A stretch of 64,000 nucleotides of DNA from Larix kaempferi (GCA_027924585.1 BSBM01002100.1:310001-374000); one strand, 5' to 3'; counted from the stretch's first letter, positions 23,401 through 36,691 are shown. The notes: generated by a model not told the origin, from the sequence alone. Numbers and translations: made by a program.

Positions 23401-24231
23401 CTATAACAGTAAAAGGTATCCCATTAAAAACTATAATTAAATCTCCCTTCTAGCTTGACGGTGGTGGTAGATAGTGGTGATTCGGTGCTCTACTTGAAGA
23501 GACAAACTTCCTCCAGATTCTCCAATTCTCACACATATCTCTTTTAAAATATTTCCATCCTCGGCGAGGTCAAGAAATGGGTGACAAATGGCGTGGCAGT
23601 TATAAGCAGTAATTCCATTAAGTGGGGAACCTCTTCTTATGAAATTATTGAGCGTTTAAAGAAACGAGATATCCGTTTAAGAAGAGGCTGTGGAATGTGT
23701 GCGATGAAAGCGTGTCAACCTCATCAGTTTATTCTTTAATAGATCGTGGGGATAGGTGGAACGCCATGTTCCTTTTTGTGAAGACCTCCCTCATTAAAAC
23801 GAGGTCGCCATTAATGCAAGGGAAGCCCACTTCTTCTCCGAGAGTTTTGCAAGAAAAAAATCTCCTCTCTTTTATAAAGAAAGAAGTATCCACTAACTAT
23901 TTAACGGCGGTTCACCACCACTCATACTTGGCTTACCGAATGGAACGTGTGGCATCCATCTAGAAGAAGGCGTTCCTTCATAAACAGGTTGTAATGAAAA
24001 TAGTTTGATTCCTCACATTAAAATGACGAGTGGGAGGTTAATGAGTGTCGTTCTCCATACTGAGCGAGTGATAAGATAATTTTCTTGTTTTAACAAGTAT
24101 ACAATAAATATTGTAATTGAATCATTTGAAAGTCCTTTTCTAAATAGATGTCTAAATGGTATTACTATGGATTTTCTTTTGCAACAGTATGCATTTATAG
24201 ATCTAATAGGGATACAAGGAGGGATATTACA
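20495..24231 (-). repeat. 5' LTR of element A
   Basis: 3737 bp, the same length as the other LTR, and followed by tccct (24232-24236). It holds the same repeated short ORFs as its partner, none supported as genes. Confidence 0.93.
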
Positions 24232-24236
24232 TCCCT

Positions 24237-27200
24237 CCTTTATGACCTATTTTGATCTTTATATTTATTATTCTGTAAATGTAATTGTGTAAAAGGCCAT
24301 GGTGACGAGCTCAAGGCCAAGGCCCCACCATAGGACCTTCAAACTAGTGTTATGTCCATAAGTGTTATTTAGACCAGGAGACTTAAGTTTGACACAACTG
24401 AAACGACATGAAACTAAATCCACTAAAGGTAAGAGATGAAGCGGTCGGGAATCCAAGAGATACAATAAGTGATGACGGATGTTATCCGGGTACCACACGT
24501 ACTAGAGGAAGGTTGACCATTTCACTTAAAAACACCTAAATCCCCGAGGAAGTATCATAAGTGAAATATGAATGGTTAGATAAAATTATTAAGTGTCAGC
24601 TAAACCTTTAGCAAGCCACTATAACCTAATTACTAAAAGAGAGCATAATTATCATTATCAGATTTAATAGAATTAGCTTAACTATGATACTACACCTAAT
24701 GATGGTATTAAGTACCAAAGAAGTGTATTGGACCCCTTATTTTTAAGAAACTAAAGAATTATCATTAAATGACTGTATTATAGTTACCATCCTAAAAAGG
24801 TGAGAGGAAGATTTATTTTATATATATATATATATGTGGGTATTAACATAACACTATGTGTTACGACACTTTAAATAATTATCCTATAAGTACTATTCTA
24901 TTTTTGACAAAAGAATACTATGATAAGCAAAAAGTATTTTACTCATTTATCTTAAAGGTGACAAAAAAGGAGTCCCTTAAGATTTTTAACCAGGTATAAT
25001 GTAATAACTATATACAAGAGAGTTATTTACATATATCTAAGACCTAGTGGACAAGGCTATCATATACATGTATTTCATGTATATTATATGATATCCTTAG
25101 TTATCTTGAAATGGCATCTAGTGCCAATATTCATTTCTTAGAACTAAAAAGATAACATTTTCAACAATTCGAGTCATTGACCATCATTATAATATTATGC
25201 TACTAATTATGCATAGTAAATCAATTTCATAACAAACTTTAAATCATTATTTAATGGTTGGTTACATCGGCAAATTCCAACTGGCTTTAATTTTATTATG
25301 ATCCCTCTTATTGTGGGATAACAATCTTACATCGTTGGAGATCTGGGTGGAGTGTCGAGTTATGTTTTTAAAAGATTACAAGTGGAGCCTTGAGCTTCCA
25401 CGTGGGGAGAATGGAGATCCACCGTAACCAAGAGGACTCTCCAATGCGCAAAGGAAAGAAAGTCCTTAAAAGTAAGGCCGCAGCCAAGAGTGGGGGAGAA
25501 AAATGGCGGTGCAACAGGAGAGGAAAGGATGGATCCATGAGTCAATCCCACGATCGCTTGAGGAAGTAAAATTCTCTTTCTGCATGGGAGCTCTTATGCG
25601 TTCAACTTAGAACGGGGAAAAGAGGAGGGCGAGTTCTAGGAAGCGGATTCAGAGCTGTAAATTGAGTTGCAGGATTTATTTGGAATGGAAGATCGAAACT
25701 CTCAATCAACCGCTGTAATCCGTAGATAGGTACCATGCTAACCTCTATTGTTTGGTGGGATTATTAATTTTCTAATGTTGTGCTAAGATCTGCAATATCG
25801 CCCTGTCAATGGCGGTTCTAGCGTCTTCATCGCCAACCAACATCAAAGAGATCAATACTTTTAGTCTATGTCTAGATGAATTTAGCATTTACCTTGTTAT
25901 AGGATAGGACAGGGTCTTTCTTTTTATGTAATTTCTTCCATATCTCTGTGTTGGTAGAGTCGGTTGGACAGGCATACCGCTGTATAAGTTTTCTACACCT
26001 CTGCGTTGTCTTTTTAGTTTATAGCACCAGTTGACAGAGTTTTGTTTTAGGTATTGTCCATACCACAACATTGATAGTGTGATGTGTGACCTTTTATTGC
26101 AGTCGATAGTTTCCAATGTAGGCTATCTCCTTTAAGGGTTTGTCATAACTTATTAGAGATAGACGTGAGGCTTAAGGGTTTAATGGTAGGCTAACGCCTG
26201 AAGTCTGGTTCGGATCTCTGTACCCAACTTTATTTTGTCTGGTTTGATATCCTAAAAATGAATCCGATCTCTGTCGAGACATTTAGAGCCGGTTTAATAC
26301 TTCAGCTTGGAAAGAACCCTGTATCCAACATTATTTTTGTGCGTGGCATCTTAAATCTAGATCTGATCTCTGAAGAAAATGTTAGCGCAGGTTCATAGTG
26401 CTTTAGCATGAACGGATCTCCTTGTCCAGCAACGTTTGGTTTTAGTATTTTAAAATAAAGTTGTGATCTCTGTAGATCCTTAGCGCTAGATTGACATGAT
26501 CGATTGCGAGCTTCGTTTTCTTAACACTGGTTATAAGTTACCCTGCTGAGCGCATCATCAGAGATGCGATCTCTGTTCACCTAGGTTGTTCCTGCTCAGA
26601 AATTGGTTTCTTTGAGTTTAATCTTGAACAAGTTTTCTTTTATTATGAAAGGATTGTAACAATCTTATTTCATGCTTTTGTTTCCTGCTCGCCTAATCGT
26701 CGCGTTAGTTGATCGGCGTCTACTGGTCTGCAGATTTACGAATTATGATGCCCCTGCCGGATTGGTTACTTTTAAAACACGCATACATTTTGATATGGCT
26801 ACGTGTTTTTCTTCAATTATAGGAACTGTAGGATTTTTGTGAATATTACAGTGTTTATATTCTAATACTTGCTGCTTGTCACTGGATCTCTGTCATCAAG
26901 GGATAGCGCATGAGTTTTGTTTACTACATGGAACATATCGAATCGATCCCCATTGATCTGGGTTGTTATTTTATAGGCGTCACTTTTGGATTTATATAGT
27001 GTATAAAAAGAAAACCATGTTTTACTGTGTGCGTATTACTGTGGTATAGCGATCAGTGTTTCCTCAACAAGAGACGCAGATTTACAGTCTTGCGCTCATT
27101 AACCTTTAAGAGTGATCAGATTTTTATCGACACCTATGCATAGTTGTATTGCTTCATGTTATGTGTTTTCTGAATTTATAGTTTCCATGTTTTCTTTTGT

Positions 27201-28339
27201 GTGCTATATGTATTGGATTATAAGTCTGTCGTAATACTCCTGGAATAAGAAGACAGAGTGCCATCATAGAAGGTCGTACAGGTTAGGACGATTCCAATTA
27301 TGTATGTACACATGGGTGTTGATTTTCGTATAAATTTTCCTTATTTTATAGAAGCATTGGGAAAAGAACGGCTAATTGGAAATGTGATTTCTCATAAAGG
27401 TTAGTAAGGTGGATCTTCTACTCGGATAAAACATAATTAGTGTATGATTAGAACATAGCTAACATAGGCATGATCATATGTGAACTATGGGAAATAATGG
27501 TAAGGCTTTTCAATTTGAATGTTAGAAGATGCTCTCCATGAGAGAGACCTCCAGGTAGAGGAGGGTAAATAATGCAACCGCTGAGTTGCAGGATTGTAAT
27601 TATTATTTGATGAAATAATATATTGCGACGGGTGTTGTGGACGTAGCCCAAGTTTTTTGGGTGAACCACGTTTATATATGGTGCATGATGGTTGGTGTAT
27701 TGTTGTCGTGTGATTTATTGTTTAAATGTATTAAATGGTTCTCATGTTTTCCATGTGGAGAAGATCTTATAAGTGTATGGTCCTTCATTTAAATATGTTG
27801 AATATAGTATCATGTTGCCATCTTATAAGTATATTTAAGGCTTGCCAAATATAAATAGTTATGACAAATGATTATGAATTGTATGAAGATGTTCAAAAGT
27901 AATAATGGTGATAGTCGAATATATGTTGATATATATTGATATGATGAATCGTGGACATAGGATAAGTAAAATGTTTCTTGAAGTACTTGAAGTGTTCTTA
28001 AGTAAGATCGCAAAGTTGCTTAAAAAATCCAGGCATAGCAATTTCTGTAAATAATTTTGGATAGTTGTTGGAAGGTTTTATGAAAATCCATGAAAATACT
28101 AACTACGGGAGATGGGTATGTGACCGTCTATCTTTATCATGTGTCGTGAAGGGTATGTTATAGTAGGAATGAAGATTTAATGCCCGATGGCTATTCCTAT
28201 AATGAATCGTTTTCTAACAATGCTGTGATGGCGGACTTTGTCCTCATTACAAAAGGGTTTTATTCTTAGAATGTTAAATGGATGAAAGTTTTTTTTTTAA
28301 TTTACCAAATTCACTAACTCGTTTATTGGAGATGTTACA
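24237..28339 (+). repeat. 5' LTR of element B, remainder
   Basis: The LTR resumes after element A and its second tccct copy, and ends gatgttaca at 28339. It is nearly identical to 31305-35407. Together with 13667-13678 it gives 4115 bp. It carries an array of GATCTCTG motifs (26213-26892). Short ORFs in it, such as those near 24268, 25360, 25889 and 27448, recur in both LTR copies and do not look like genes. Confidence 0.93.
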
Positions 28340-28341
28340 TA

Positions 28342-28353
28342 TGGTATCAGAGC
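28342..28353 (+). promoter_or_regulatory. primer-binding site of element B
   Basis: TGGTATCAGAGC lies two bases inside the 5' LTR end. It is the initiator tRNA-Met type. Confidence 0.92.
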
Positions 28354-30879
28354 TGAGGTTTCAGCACTCGGGCCTATAAGGGCTCAACATAAGGTAAATA
28401 AACATGAGGGTTTCGAAACTAACAAACAAATTGTGTTTTGGATGCATGGGACGAATGGACGAGAATATACTATCCAAATTAATCGTCGAGTTCTCCAAGA
28501 AGAAACTAAGGGAAATATGGGAATATCGTGACGAAGCAATTATTGTGGAATTCCAACCAAGACTCGTCTGATTAAACTGTAAGTATATGAGTTCCACTTT
28601 CATCTCTAGTCTAGTATGTTGTGCTTTATTTACATACTGAAAATTGAAAATTATTGGATTGAATGATATTGATCATCTAGTACCATGTATAAGGATCATC
28701 CGCATTATGAAAGACAAGATGTATCATAAAGGTTAAGGGATTAACTTTATTGGTGTACTTAGAACTCCTAACGATGGATGTGTTTGATGCCTAGAAAATT
28801 CCCTACTTACTACATAGATAGACGTTTGTGAGATAAAACTCGTCGATGATCTGACATCCAAGAAGAATATTATACAAACCGAAAATTATTAGCATATTGA
28901 CCACATAGATATGAAAGGGTGAAAATGACTAAAGGAGTTGGTAAGTTTCCCTCAATTTTGAGTAGAAAAGTTAAGTAGTATATAGAATTTATGACAATAA
29001 CTACAGTACATATTCCTTCGGAAGGGATGATGCTTCTCTTAGATAAAACCAAAGGATAAGAAGTTTAGATAAATAATTTCTTAACTAGTATATGGGGATG
29101 TATGGTTCTCTTATGAAATAAACTGTATCACCCTGATAAGTAATGATGTAAAAAGTTATATCCTGTCTTGTGCGAAATATAATTATTGGAATTTGTTGTT
29201 TATAAATCTTAGAAGTTTAAAAGTGTTCGGTTGATTGAATGACAAATGGAGCAAGAATGTAGTCTAAACATTTACTACCTTGAGAAGGAAGTTAGCATGT
29301 TTTTCACCTGAGTGTACTTCCACAGATGAATAGTCTTTGTTACTATATTTTTCACTTTAGCAGATGAAGGTATGAGATAAGTGATTACGATACTAAATGT
29401 GAGACATTAGAGCATTCTTGTACCCTGGCGTGTTAGTTCAACAAAAGGACAAAAGGGTTATAAACACTTAAAAAGTATGCATATGTATTGGGTGCATATG
29501 ATGAAAATGTATGTTTCCTTTTTACAACTTCTTACTCCAGTAAATCCTTAAGCTAGATGTTGGGAACGATGAGTGATGGTTATAGAAGTTATACTTTTAT
29601 TTTTTATAATATTTATGACGACTTGCTATCCATGTACAACTATATGTTATTTTGTTAAGGGATAGATTATTGGAAACCTAGAACCAACATGAAATAAATA
29701 TAGGTTAGTAGGATACTGTAATTTTTTGACGTCCTTATGTTGCCACAAGGAATGACTGTTTTTATTTATTATGTGTTAAGGAAAACATTGATGACATGGA
29801 ATTTGCAGGGTAGATCGGAAGTGATCTTTGAGACAGTAATCGAGGTATAATCTTTTATGAAACAAGTAAAAATGATATTTGAACATATGTTATATGTATG
29901 ATTGTTCTTATGATTTAATTACCTTTATACGACTAACACTTTGAATTTTGTGGTCGAGAAATTGGTATTTTTCCCACACATCACTGCCTGACACCCATCA
30001 ATGGGTAAATGTGGAATATATATCGATTCATGTATAATACTAATGTGTGATGACACAAGTAAACTGGAACCACGGCAGATGAAGGTGAGCTATGCGGTTG
30101 CCTTTTACAAAGGTACATGGTTATCTGTATAAGGTATGTAAGTTTGTTTTAAACAATTGGTTATCCCTATATGATGTTAGGATTTACAAAAGGGTTGTAT
30201 AACTAAATAGGAATTATGTTGAAATGGTGAAATCTAACATTCAAAGTTAAATGATCATAATGTCCATGGATCGTCATAGAAAGAATGTTATATCGTGTTC
30301 AAAGCATTATGAAATCTTATAAGCTAGTTATGTGTAGTAGGAAATGACATCTTAGATGATCACATATGGATATTTTATTAAGAAAGATGATTTTCTGTTG
30401 AAGGAAGGGATTTTCTTACAATATTTGTTTCGTATATAAAGTGATACTAACAAGTGAAATTTGGCAAATGGTGAAATTTTTGTGAAGCTTGTGAAAATGC
30501 AAGAGCATAAATATATGCATGGTAAGATGAGGAGTGAGGAAATAAGATTCACATCACAATTTTTACATATTCTTTTAAAAAAAATGTTGGTAATTATTGT
30601 TGAACAAAGCACTTGACCTAGATTGGTCCGAGTAATTGTATGGGTACAGAATGTAATATGATGAAATAAATTGAAAGAGATTTTCTAGACTCAAGCAAGA
30701 TGGCTTGGGGAAAATAAATTCCGAGACTCAAGCAAGTAGGCTTGAGGGGAATTGTAGAAGGCGAGTGTTGTAATGACATTGAAATACTCCCTAAAATCAG
30801 GGATTGAAAAGCCACTAGGATTCTCGGAGAATCGGCTGGCTATAAGACCTAGGCAAGCTATAAGAAAATGTATACGTGA

Positions 30880-31041
30880 GAGGCAGGACGCTGCTTAGTA
30901 TGCATGAAAGAAATGTTTGCTGCGTGAGCACTAAGGTGTTAGGCAAAACATGAGAGAAATGTTTGCTGTGTGAGCACTAAGGTGTTAGGCAAGCCATGAG
31001 AGAAAGGATTGCTGCGTGAGCACTAAGGTGTTAGGCAAGAA
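30880..31041 (+). repeat. conserved block with three 45-47-bp tandem repeats (element B)
   Basis: gaggcaggacgctgc (30880-30894) is followed by three units centred on gtgagcactaaggtgttag. The same block occurs reversed in element A (17753-17958) with four units, and once in the element at the window end (62497-62569). Its conservation in elements without ORFs suggests a role for the RNA or DNA itself. Confidence 0.8.
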
Positions 31042-31278
31042 TTTCCTGGATCAGGTGAATGCTGTTTGTTGATTTTGTCAACAGAATACAATCATGGAGT
31101 ACTAGATCTATCCCATATATTGCAAGTGATAGGTGCAATAAAGAACTCATGATTTATGTTTCTGAGTTTGATTATGAAGTTGATGGCAAGTTGTTACTAA
31201 ACATTGTTCTTTGAATTCCAGTTTTGGTGCAAATGATTGTTCCAAGAGAAGAGTGAACACCGAGGACGGTGTTATTTT

Positions 31279-31292
31279 AAAGGGGAGGAGGA
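31279..31292 (+). promoter_or_regulatory. polypurine tract of element B
   Basis: AAAGGGGAGGAGGA ends exactly at the 3' LTR start. It is the expected primer for plus-strand DNA synthesis, and the same tract is used by element A. Confidence 0.9.
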
Positions 31293-34200
31293 TGTGATAT
31301 CCCTCCTTTATGACCTATTTTGATCTTTATATTTATTATTCTGTAAATGTAATTGTGTAAAAGGCCATGGTGACGAGCTCAAGGCCAAGGCCCCACCATA
31401 GGACCTTCAAACTAGTGTTATGTCCATAAGTGTTATTTAGACCAGGAGACTTAAGTTTGACACAACTGAAGCGACATGAAACTAAATCCACTAAAGGTAA
31501 GAGATGAAGCGGTCGGGAATCCAAGAGATACAATAAGTGATGACGGATGTTATCCGGGTACCCCACGTACTAGAGGAAGGTTGACCATTTCACTTAAAAA
31601 CACCTAAATCCCCGAGGAAGTATCATAAGTGAAATATGTATGGTTAGATAAAATTATTAAGTGTCAGCTAAACCTTTAGCAAGCCACTATAACCTAATTA
31701 CTAAAAGAGAGCATAATTATCATTATCAGATTTAATAGAATTAGCTTAACTATGATACTACACCTAATGATGGTATTAAGTACCAAAGAAGTGTATTGGA
31801 CCCCTTATTTTTAAGAAACTAAAGAATTATCATTAAATGACTGTATTATAGTTACCATCCTAAAAAGGTGAGAGGAAGATTTATTTTATATATATATATA
31901 TATGTGGGTATTAACGTAACACTATGTGTTATGACACTTTAAATAATTATCCTATAAGTACTATTCTATTTTCGACAAAAGAATACTATGATAAGCGAAA
32001 AGTATTTTACTCATTTATCTTAAAGGTGACAAAAAAGGAGTCCCTTAAGACTTTTAACCAGGTATAATGTAATAACTATATACAAGAGAGTTATTTACAT
32101 ATATCTAAGACCTAGTGGACAAGGCTATCATATACATGTATTTCATGTATATTATATGATATCCTTAGTTATCTTGAAATGGCATCTAGTGCCAATATTC
32201 ATTTCTTAGAACTAAAAAGATAACATTTTCAACTATTCGAGTCATTGACCATCATTATAATATTATGCTACTAATTATGCATAGTAAATCAATTTCATAA
32301 CAAACTTTAAATCATTATTTAATGTTTGGTTACATCGGCGAATTCCAACTGGCTTTAATTTTATTATGATCCCTCTTATTGTAGGATAACAATCTTACAT
32401 TGTTGGAGATATGGGTGGAGTGTCGAGTTATGTTTTTAAAAGCTTACAAGTGGAGCCTTGAGCTTCCACGTGGGGAGAATGGAGATCCACCGTAACCAAG
32501 AGGACTCTCCAATGCGCAAAGGAAAGAAAGTCCTTAAAAGTAAGGCCGCAGCCAAGAGTGGGGGAGAAAAATGGCGGTGCAACAGGAGAGGAAAGGATGG
32601 ATCCATGAGTCAATCCCACGATAGCTTGAGGAAGTAAAATTCTCTTTCTGCATGGGAGCTCTTATGCGTTCAACTTAGAACGGGGAAAAGAGGAGGGCGA
32701 GTTCTAGGAAGCGGATTCAGAGCTGTAAATTGAGTTGCAGGATTTATTTGGAATGGAAGATCGAAACTCTCAATCAACCGCTGTAATCCATAGATAGGTA
32801 CCATGCTAACCTCTATTGTTTGGTGGGATTATTAATTTTCTAATGTTGTGCTAAGATCTGCAATATCGTCCTGTCAATGGCGGTTCTAGCGTCTTCATCG
32901 CCAACCAACATCAAAGAGATCAATACTTTTAGTCTATGTCTAGATGAATTTAGCATTTACCTTGTTATCGGATAGGACAGGGTCTTTCTTTTTATGTAAT
33001 TTCTTCCATATCTCTGTGTTGGTAGAGTCGGTTGGACAGGCATACCGCTGTATAAGTTTTCTACACCTCTGCGTTGTCTTTTTAGTTTATAGCACCAGTT
33101 GACAGAGTTTTGTTTTAGGTATTGTCCATACCACAACATTGATAGTGTGATGTGTGACCTTTTATTGCAGTCGATAGTTTCCAATGTAGGCTATCTCCTT
33201 TAAGGGTTTGTCATAACTTATTAGAGATAGACGTGAGGCTTAAGGGTTTAATGGTAGGCTAACGCCTGAAGTCTTGTTCGGATCTCTGTACCCAACTTTA
33301 TTTTGTCTGGTTTGATATCCTAAAAATGAATCTGATCTCTGTCGAGACATTTAGAGCCGGTTTAATACTTCAGCTTGGAAAGAACCCTGTATCCAACATT
33401 ATTTTTGTGCGTGGCATCTTAAATCTAGATCTGATCTCTGAAGAAAATGTTAGCGGAGGTTCATAGTGCTTTAGCATGAACGGATCTCCTTGTCCAGCAA
33501 CGTTTGGTTTTAGTATTTTAAAATAAAGTTGTGATCTCTGTAGATCCTTAGCGCTAGATTGACATGATCGATTGCGAGCTTCGTTTTCTTAACACTGGTT
33601 ATAAGTTACCCTGCTGAGCGCATCATCAGAGATGCGATCTCTGTTCACCTAGGTTGTTCCTGCTCAGAAATTGGTTTCTTTGAGTTTAATCTTGAACAAG
33701 TTTTCTTTTATTATGAAAGTATTGTAACAATCTTATTTCATGCTTTTGGTTCCTGCTCGCCTAATCGTCGCGTTAGTTGATCGGCGTCTACTGGTCTGCA
33801 GATTTACCAATTATGATGCCCCTGCCGGATTGGTTACTTTTAGAACACGCATACATTTTGATATGGCTACGTGTTTTTCTTCAATTATAGGAACTGTAGG
33901 ATTTTTGTGAATATTACAGTGTTTATATTCTAATACTTGCTGCTTGTCACTGGATCTCTGTCATCAAGGGATAGCGCATGAGTTTTGTTTACTACATGGA
34001 ACATATCGAATCGATCCCCATTGATCTGGGTTGTTATTTTATAGGCGTCACTTTTGGATTTATATAGTGTATAAAAAGAAAACCCTGTTTTACTGTGTGC
34101 GTATTACTGTGGTATAGCGATCAGTGTTTCCTCAACAAGAGACGCAGATTTACAGTCTTGCGCTCATTAACCTTTAAGAGTGATCAGATTTTTATCGACA

Positions 34201-35407
34201 CCTATGCATAGTTGTATTGCTTCATGTTATGTGTTTTCTGAATTTATAGTTTCCATGTTTTCTTTTGTGTGCTATATGTATTGGATTATAAGTCTGTCGT
34301 AATACTCCTGGAATAAGAAGACAGAGTGCCATCATAGAAGGTCGTACAGGTTAGGACGATTCCAATTATGTATGTACACATGGGTGTTGATTTTCGTATA
34401 AATTTTCCTTATTTTATAGAAGCATTGGGAAAAGAACGGCTAATTGGAAATGTGATTTCTCATAAAGGTTAGTAAGGTGGATCTTCTACTCGGATAAAAC
34501 ATAATTAGTGTATGATTAGAACATAGCTAACATAGGCATGATCATATGTGAACTATGGGAAATAATGGTAAGGCTTTTCAATTTGAATGTTAGAAGATGC
34601 TCTCCATGAGAGAGACCTCCAGGTAGAGGAGGGTAAATAATGCAACCGCTGAGTTGCAGGATTGTAATTATTATTTGATGAAATAATATATTGCGACGGG
34701 TGTTGTGGACGTAGCCCAACTTTTTTGGGTGAACCACGTTTATATATGGTGCATGATGGTTGGTGTATTGTTGTCGTGTGATTTATTGTTTAAATGTATT
34801 AAATGGTTCTCATGTTGTCCATGTGGAGAAGATCTTATAAGTGTATGGTCCTTCATTTAAATATGTTGAATATAGTATCATGTTGCCATCTTATAAGTAT
34901 ATTTAAGGCTTGCCAAATATAAATAGTTATGACAAATGATTATGAATTGTATGAAGATGTTCAAAGGTAATAATGGTGATAGTCGAATATATGTTGATAT
35001 ATATTGATATGATGAATCGTGGACATAGGATAAGTAAAATGTTTCTTGAAGTACTTGAAGTGTTCTTAAGTAAGATCGCAAAGTTGCTTAAAAAATCCAG
35101 GCATAGCAATTTCTGTAAATAATTTTGGATAGTTGTTGGAAGGTTTTATTAAAATCCATGAAAATACTAACTACGGGAGACGGGTATGTGACCGTCTATC
35201 TTTATCATGTGTCGTGAAGGGTATGTTATAGTAGGAATGAAGATTTAATGCCCGATGGCTATTCCTATAATGAATCGTTTTCTAGCAATGCTGTGATGGA
35301 GGACTTTGTCCTCATTACAAAAGGGTTTTATTCTTAGAATGTTAAATGGATGAAAGTTTTTTTTTTAATTTACCAAATTCACTAACTCGTTTATTGGAGA
35401 TGTTACA
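31293..35407 (+). repeat. 3' LTR of element B, uninterrupted
   Basis: The full 4115-bp LTR begins TGTGATATCCCT and ends GATGTTACA, followed by the target duplication gtatc. Differences from the 5' LTR are scattered single bases. Confidence 0.93.
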
Positions 35408-35412
35408 GTATC

Positions 35413-36690
35413 ACATGTAACCTTTTACTTACTTGAAGAGAGTGGGATTTAGACTTAAAGTTATTCCCAAGCATACATATCTATCATACCTAAAATTTAC
35501 ATAGTCATGTTCATCATAATGGAAATAATGAATATAAGTAATAATAATATGATTGTATAAGACTCTCATGAGAGAGATTATAACTTTTGGTACAAAATAG
35601 AAGTACCCACACTTTCCCATATATGTTTGTGAAGGGAAGGCTAGCAATATTAACTTACCTCAATGCTTGCTAGACTGAAACACCACAAATGCATAGGATA
35701 AAGAATCCCAGACCTGCACTTCGAATATTATGAGGACTGACCTCTGTAAAACTTGGAAGAAATTTCTACTAAATATAATGAAATATACATCATGTACATC
35801 ATGTGATTTGGCAGTCTGAAGAATGAAATATTCAACAATAAATCGAATATAGGAATATATATGACGCTAAGAACATTTTTAACTATGCAAATTGAGGTTT
35901 TCGTTGAGTCAAGAGAATCTAAATAAGGATAAGAATGGTTTAATTGTGTTGTCTCTCCATTGGATTTGATTATAGAGAAAGAAGTTGAGTAACTCGAAAT
36001 CCTTCTATCCATATTTCTCATTCAGAGAAAGCCGATCGATCGAGAGACCCAAAACTCGAGATAGTAAGAGTATAAGGTTTCAAAGTTCGAAAAGCTACTA
36101 TACAAACTTTAATACAAACATCCAAGTGTCTACTTGTAATGTGTCCTTGCTAGATGTACACCATGACTATTTAATTAATCAAGTGGTTGAGATGATCGAT
36201 ATTGCATGTGTAATATAAATATTTAATGGGGTGGAAGAACCAATAAAATATGAATGATTTCATTAGTACAACAGTAAGTTAATTATTATTATATTAACCC
36301 CTGCAACTTGAATGTGACATTAAACTCGACTATTAGGTTTCTCCCATGAAGGTGAAAACGCGCTCCAAGTGCGCTTTGGTGTAATCATGAGTGCTTTACA
36401 ACGAAATGTGGTGCACCAATAGTCCACCCAAGAAAAAAAGTATGCTCGATAAACTTGCGTTCACAATAAAGTACAATGAATAAGACATTATAGGTTAATT
36501 TTATGTCTAAATTTTTGAATTCATGGAAGGGAAAGTACACAAGGAGTTCCGGCTCATTCAAACTTAGACATAAAGTACATAAGGAGTCGGGGCTCATTCA
36601 AACTCCATGTGTGTGAAACCAGGCTTAAGCTACCTTGACGTCATACTAATGTGAGCTATGAGACCCAAGCTTTTCATGCTTGTACACAAG
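35413..36690. other. no gene seen; one short tandem duplication
   Basis: AT-rich intergenic DNA. A 40-bp unit with aggagt and ggctcattcaaact occurs twice in a row at 36534-36612. Reading frames here (35429-35647, 35728-36021, 36385-36597) match nothing I recognise. Confidence 0.5.
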
Positions 36691-36691
36691 C

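Larger units (their letters stand above)
13679..24231 (-). mobile_element. LARD-like LTR element A, nested in LTR of B
   Basis: Two 3737-bp LTRs flank a 3079-bp internal region. The target duplication tccct is 13674-13678 and 24232-24236. The PBS read on the minus strand (20481-20492) and the polypurine tract (17416-17430) show that the element runs right to left, opposite to its host B. It has no gag-pol. LTR motifs, PPT and internal blocks are shared with B, so it is a relative that landed 12 bp inside B. Confidence 0.93.
28340..31292 (+). other. internal region of element B, non-coding
   Basis: About 2.95 kb with no gag, protease, RT or integrase and no ORF above 90 codons. It is recognisably related to the internal region of element A read in reverse: both start with the PBS and a segment containing gggccta and ttttggatgcatgg, and both contain a conserved block of gaggcaggacgctgc plus tandem tgttaggc repeats near the 3' end (30841-31041). 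Confidence 0.85.
13667..35407 (+). mobile_element. LARD-like LTR element B (host of nested element A)
   Basis: Two 4115-bp LTRs flank a 2953-bp internal region with no gag or pol. The target duplication gtatc is present at 13662-13666 and 35408-35412. A tRNA-Met PBS follows the 5' LTR (28342-28353) and a polypurine tract precedes the 3' LTR (31279-31292), so the element is on the plus strand. The 5' LTR is interrupted after its first 12 bases by element A. Removing A (and one copy of its target duplication) restores a 5' LTR of exactly the same length as the 3' LTR. LTRs of about 4 kb around about 3 kb of non-coding DNA fit the LARD class, whose proteins are thought to come from gypsy relatives. 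Confidence 0.93.

Noticed and set aside
24268-28041. Several 60-80-codon ORFs in the LTRs of element B
   Set aside because: Same reasoning: present in both LTRs, no motif, wrong setting for a gene.
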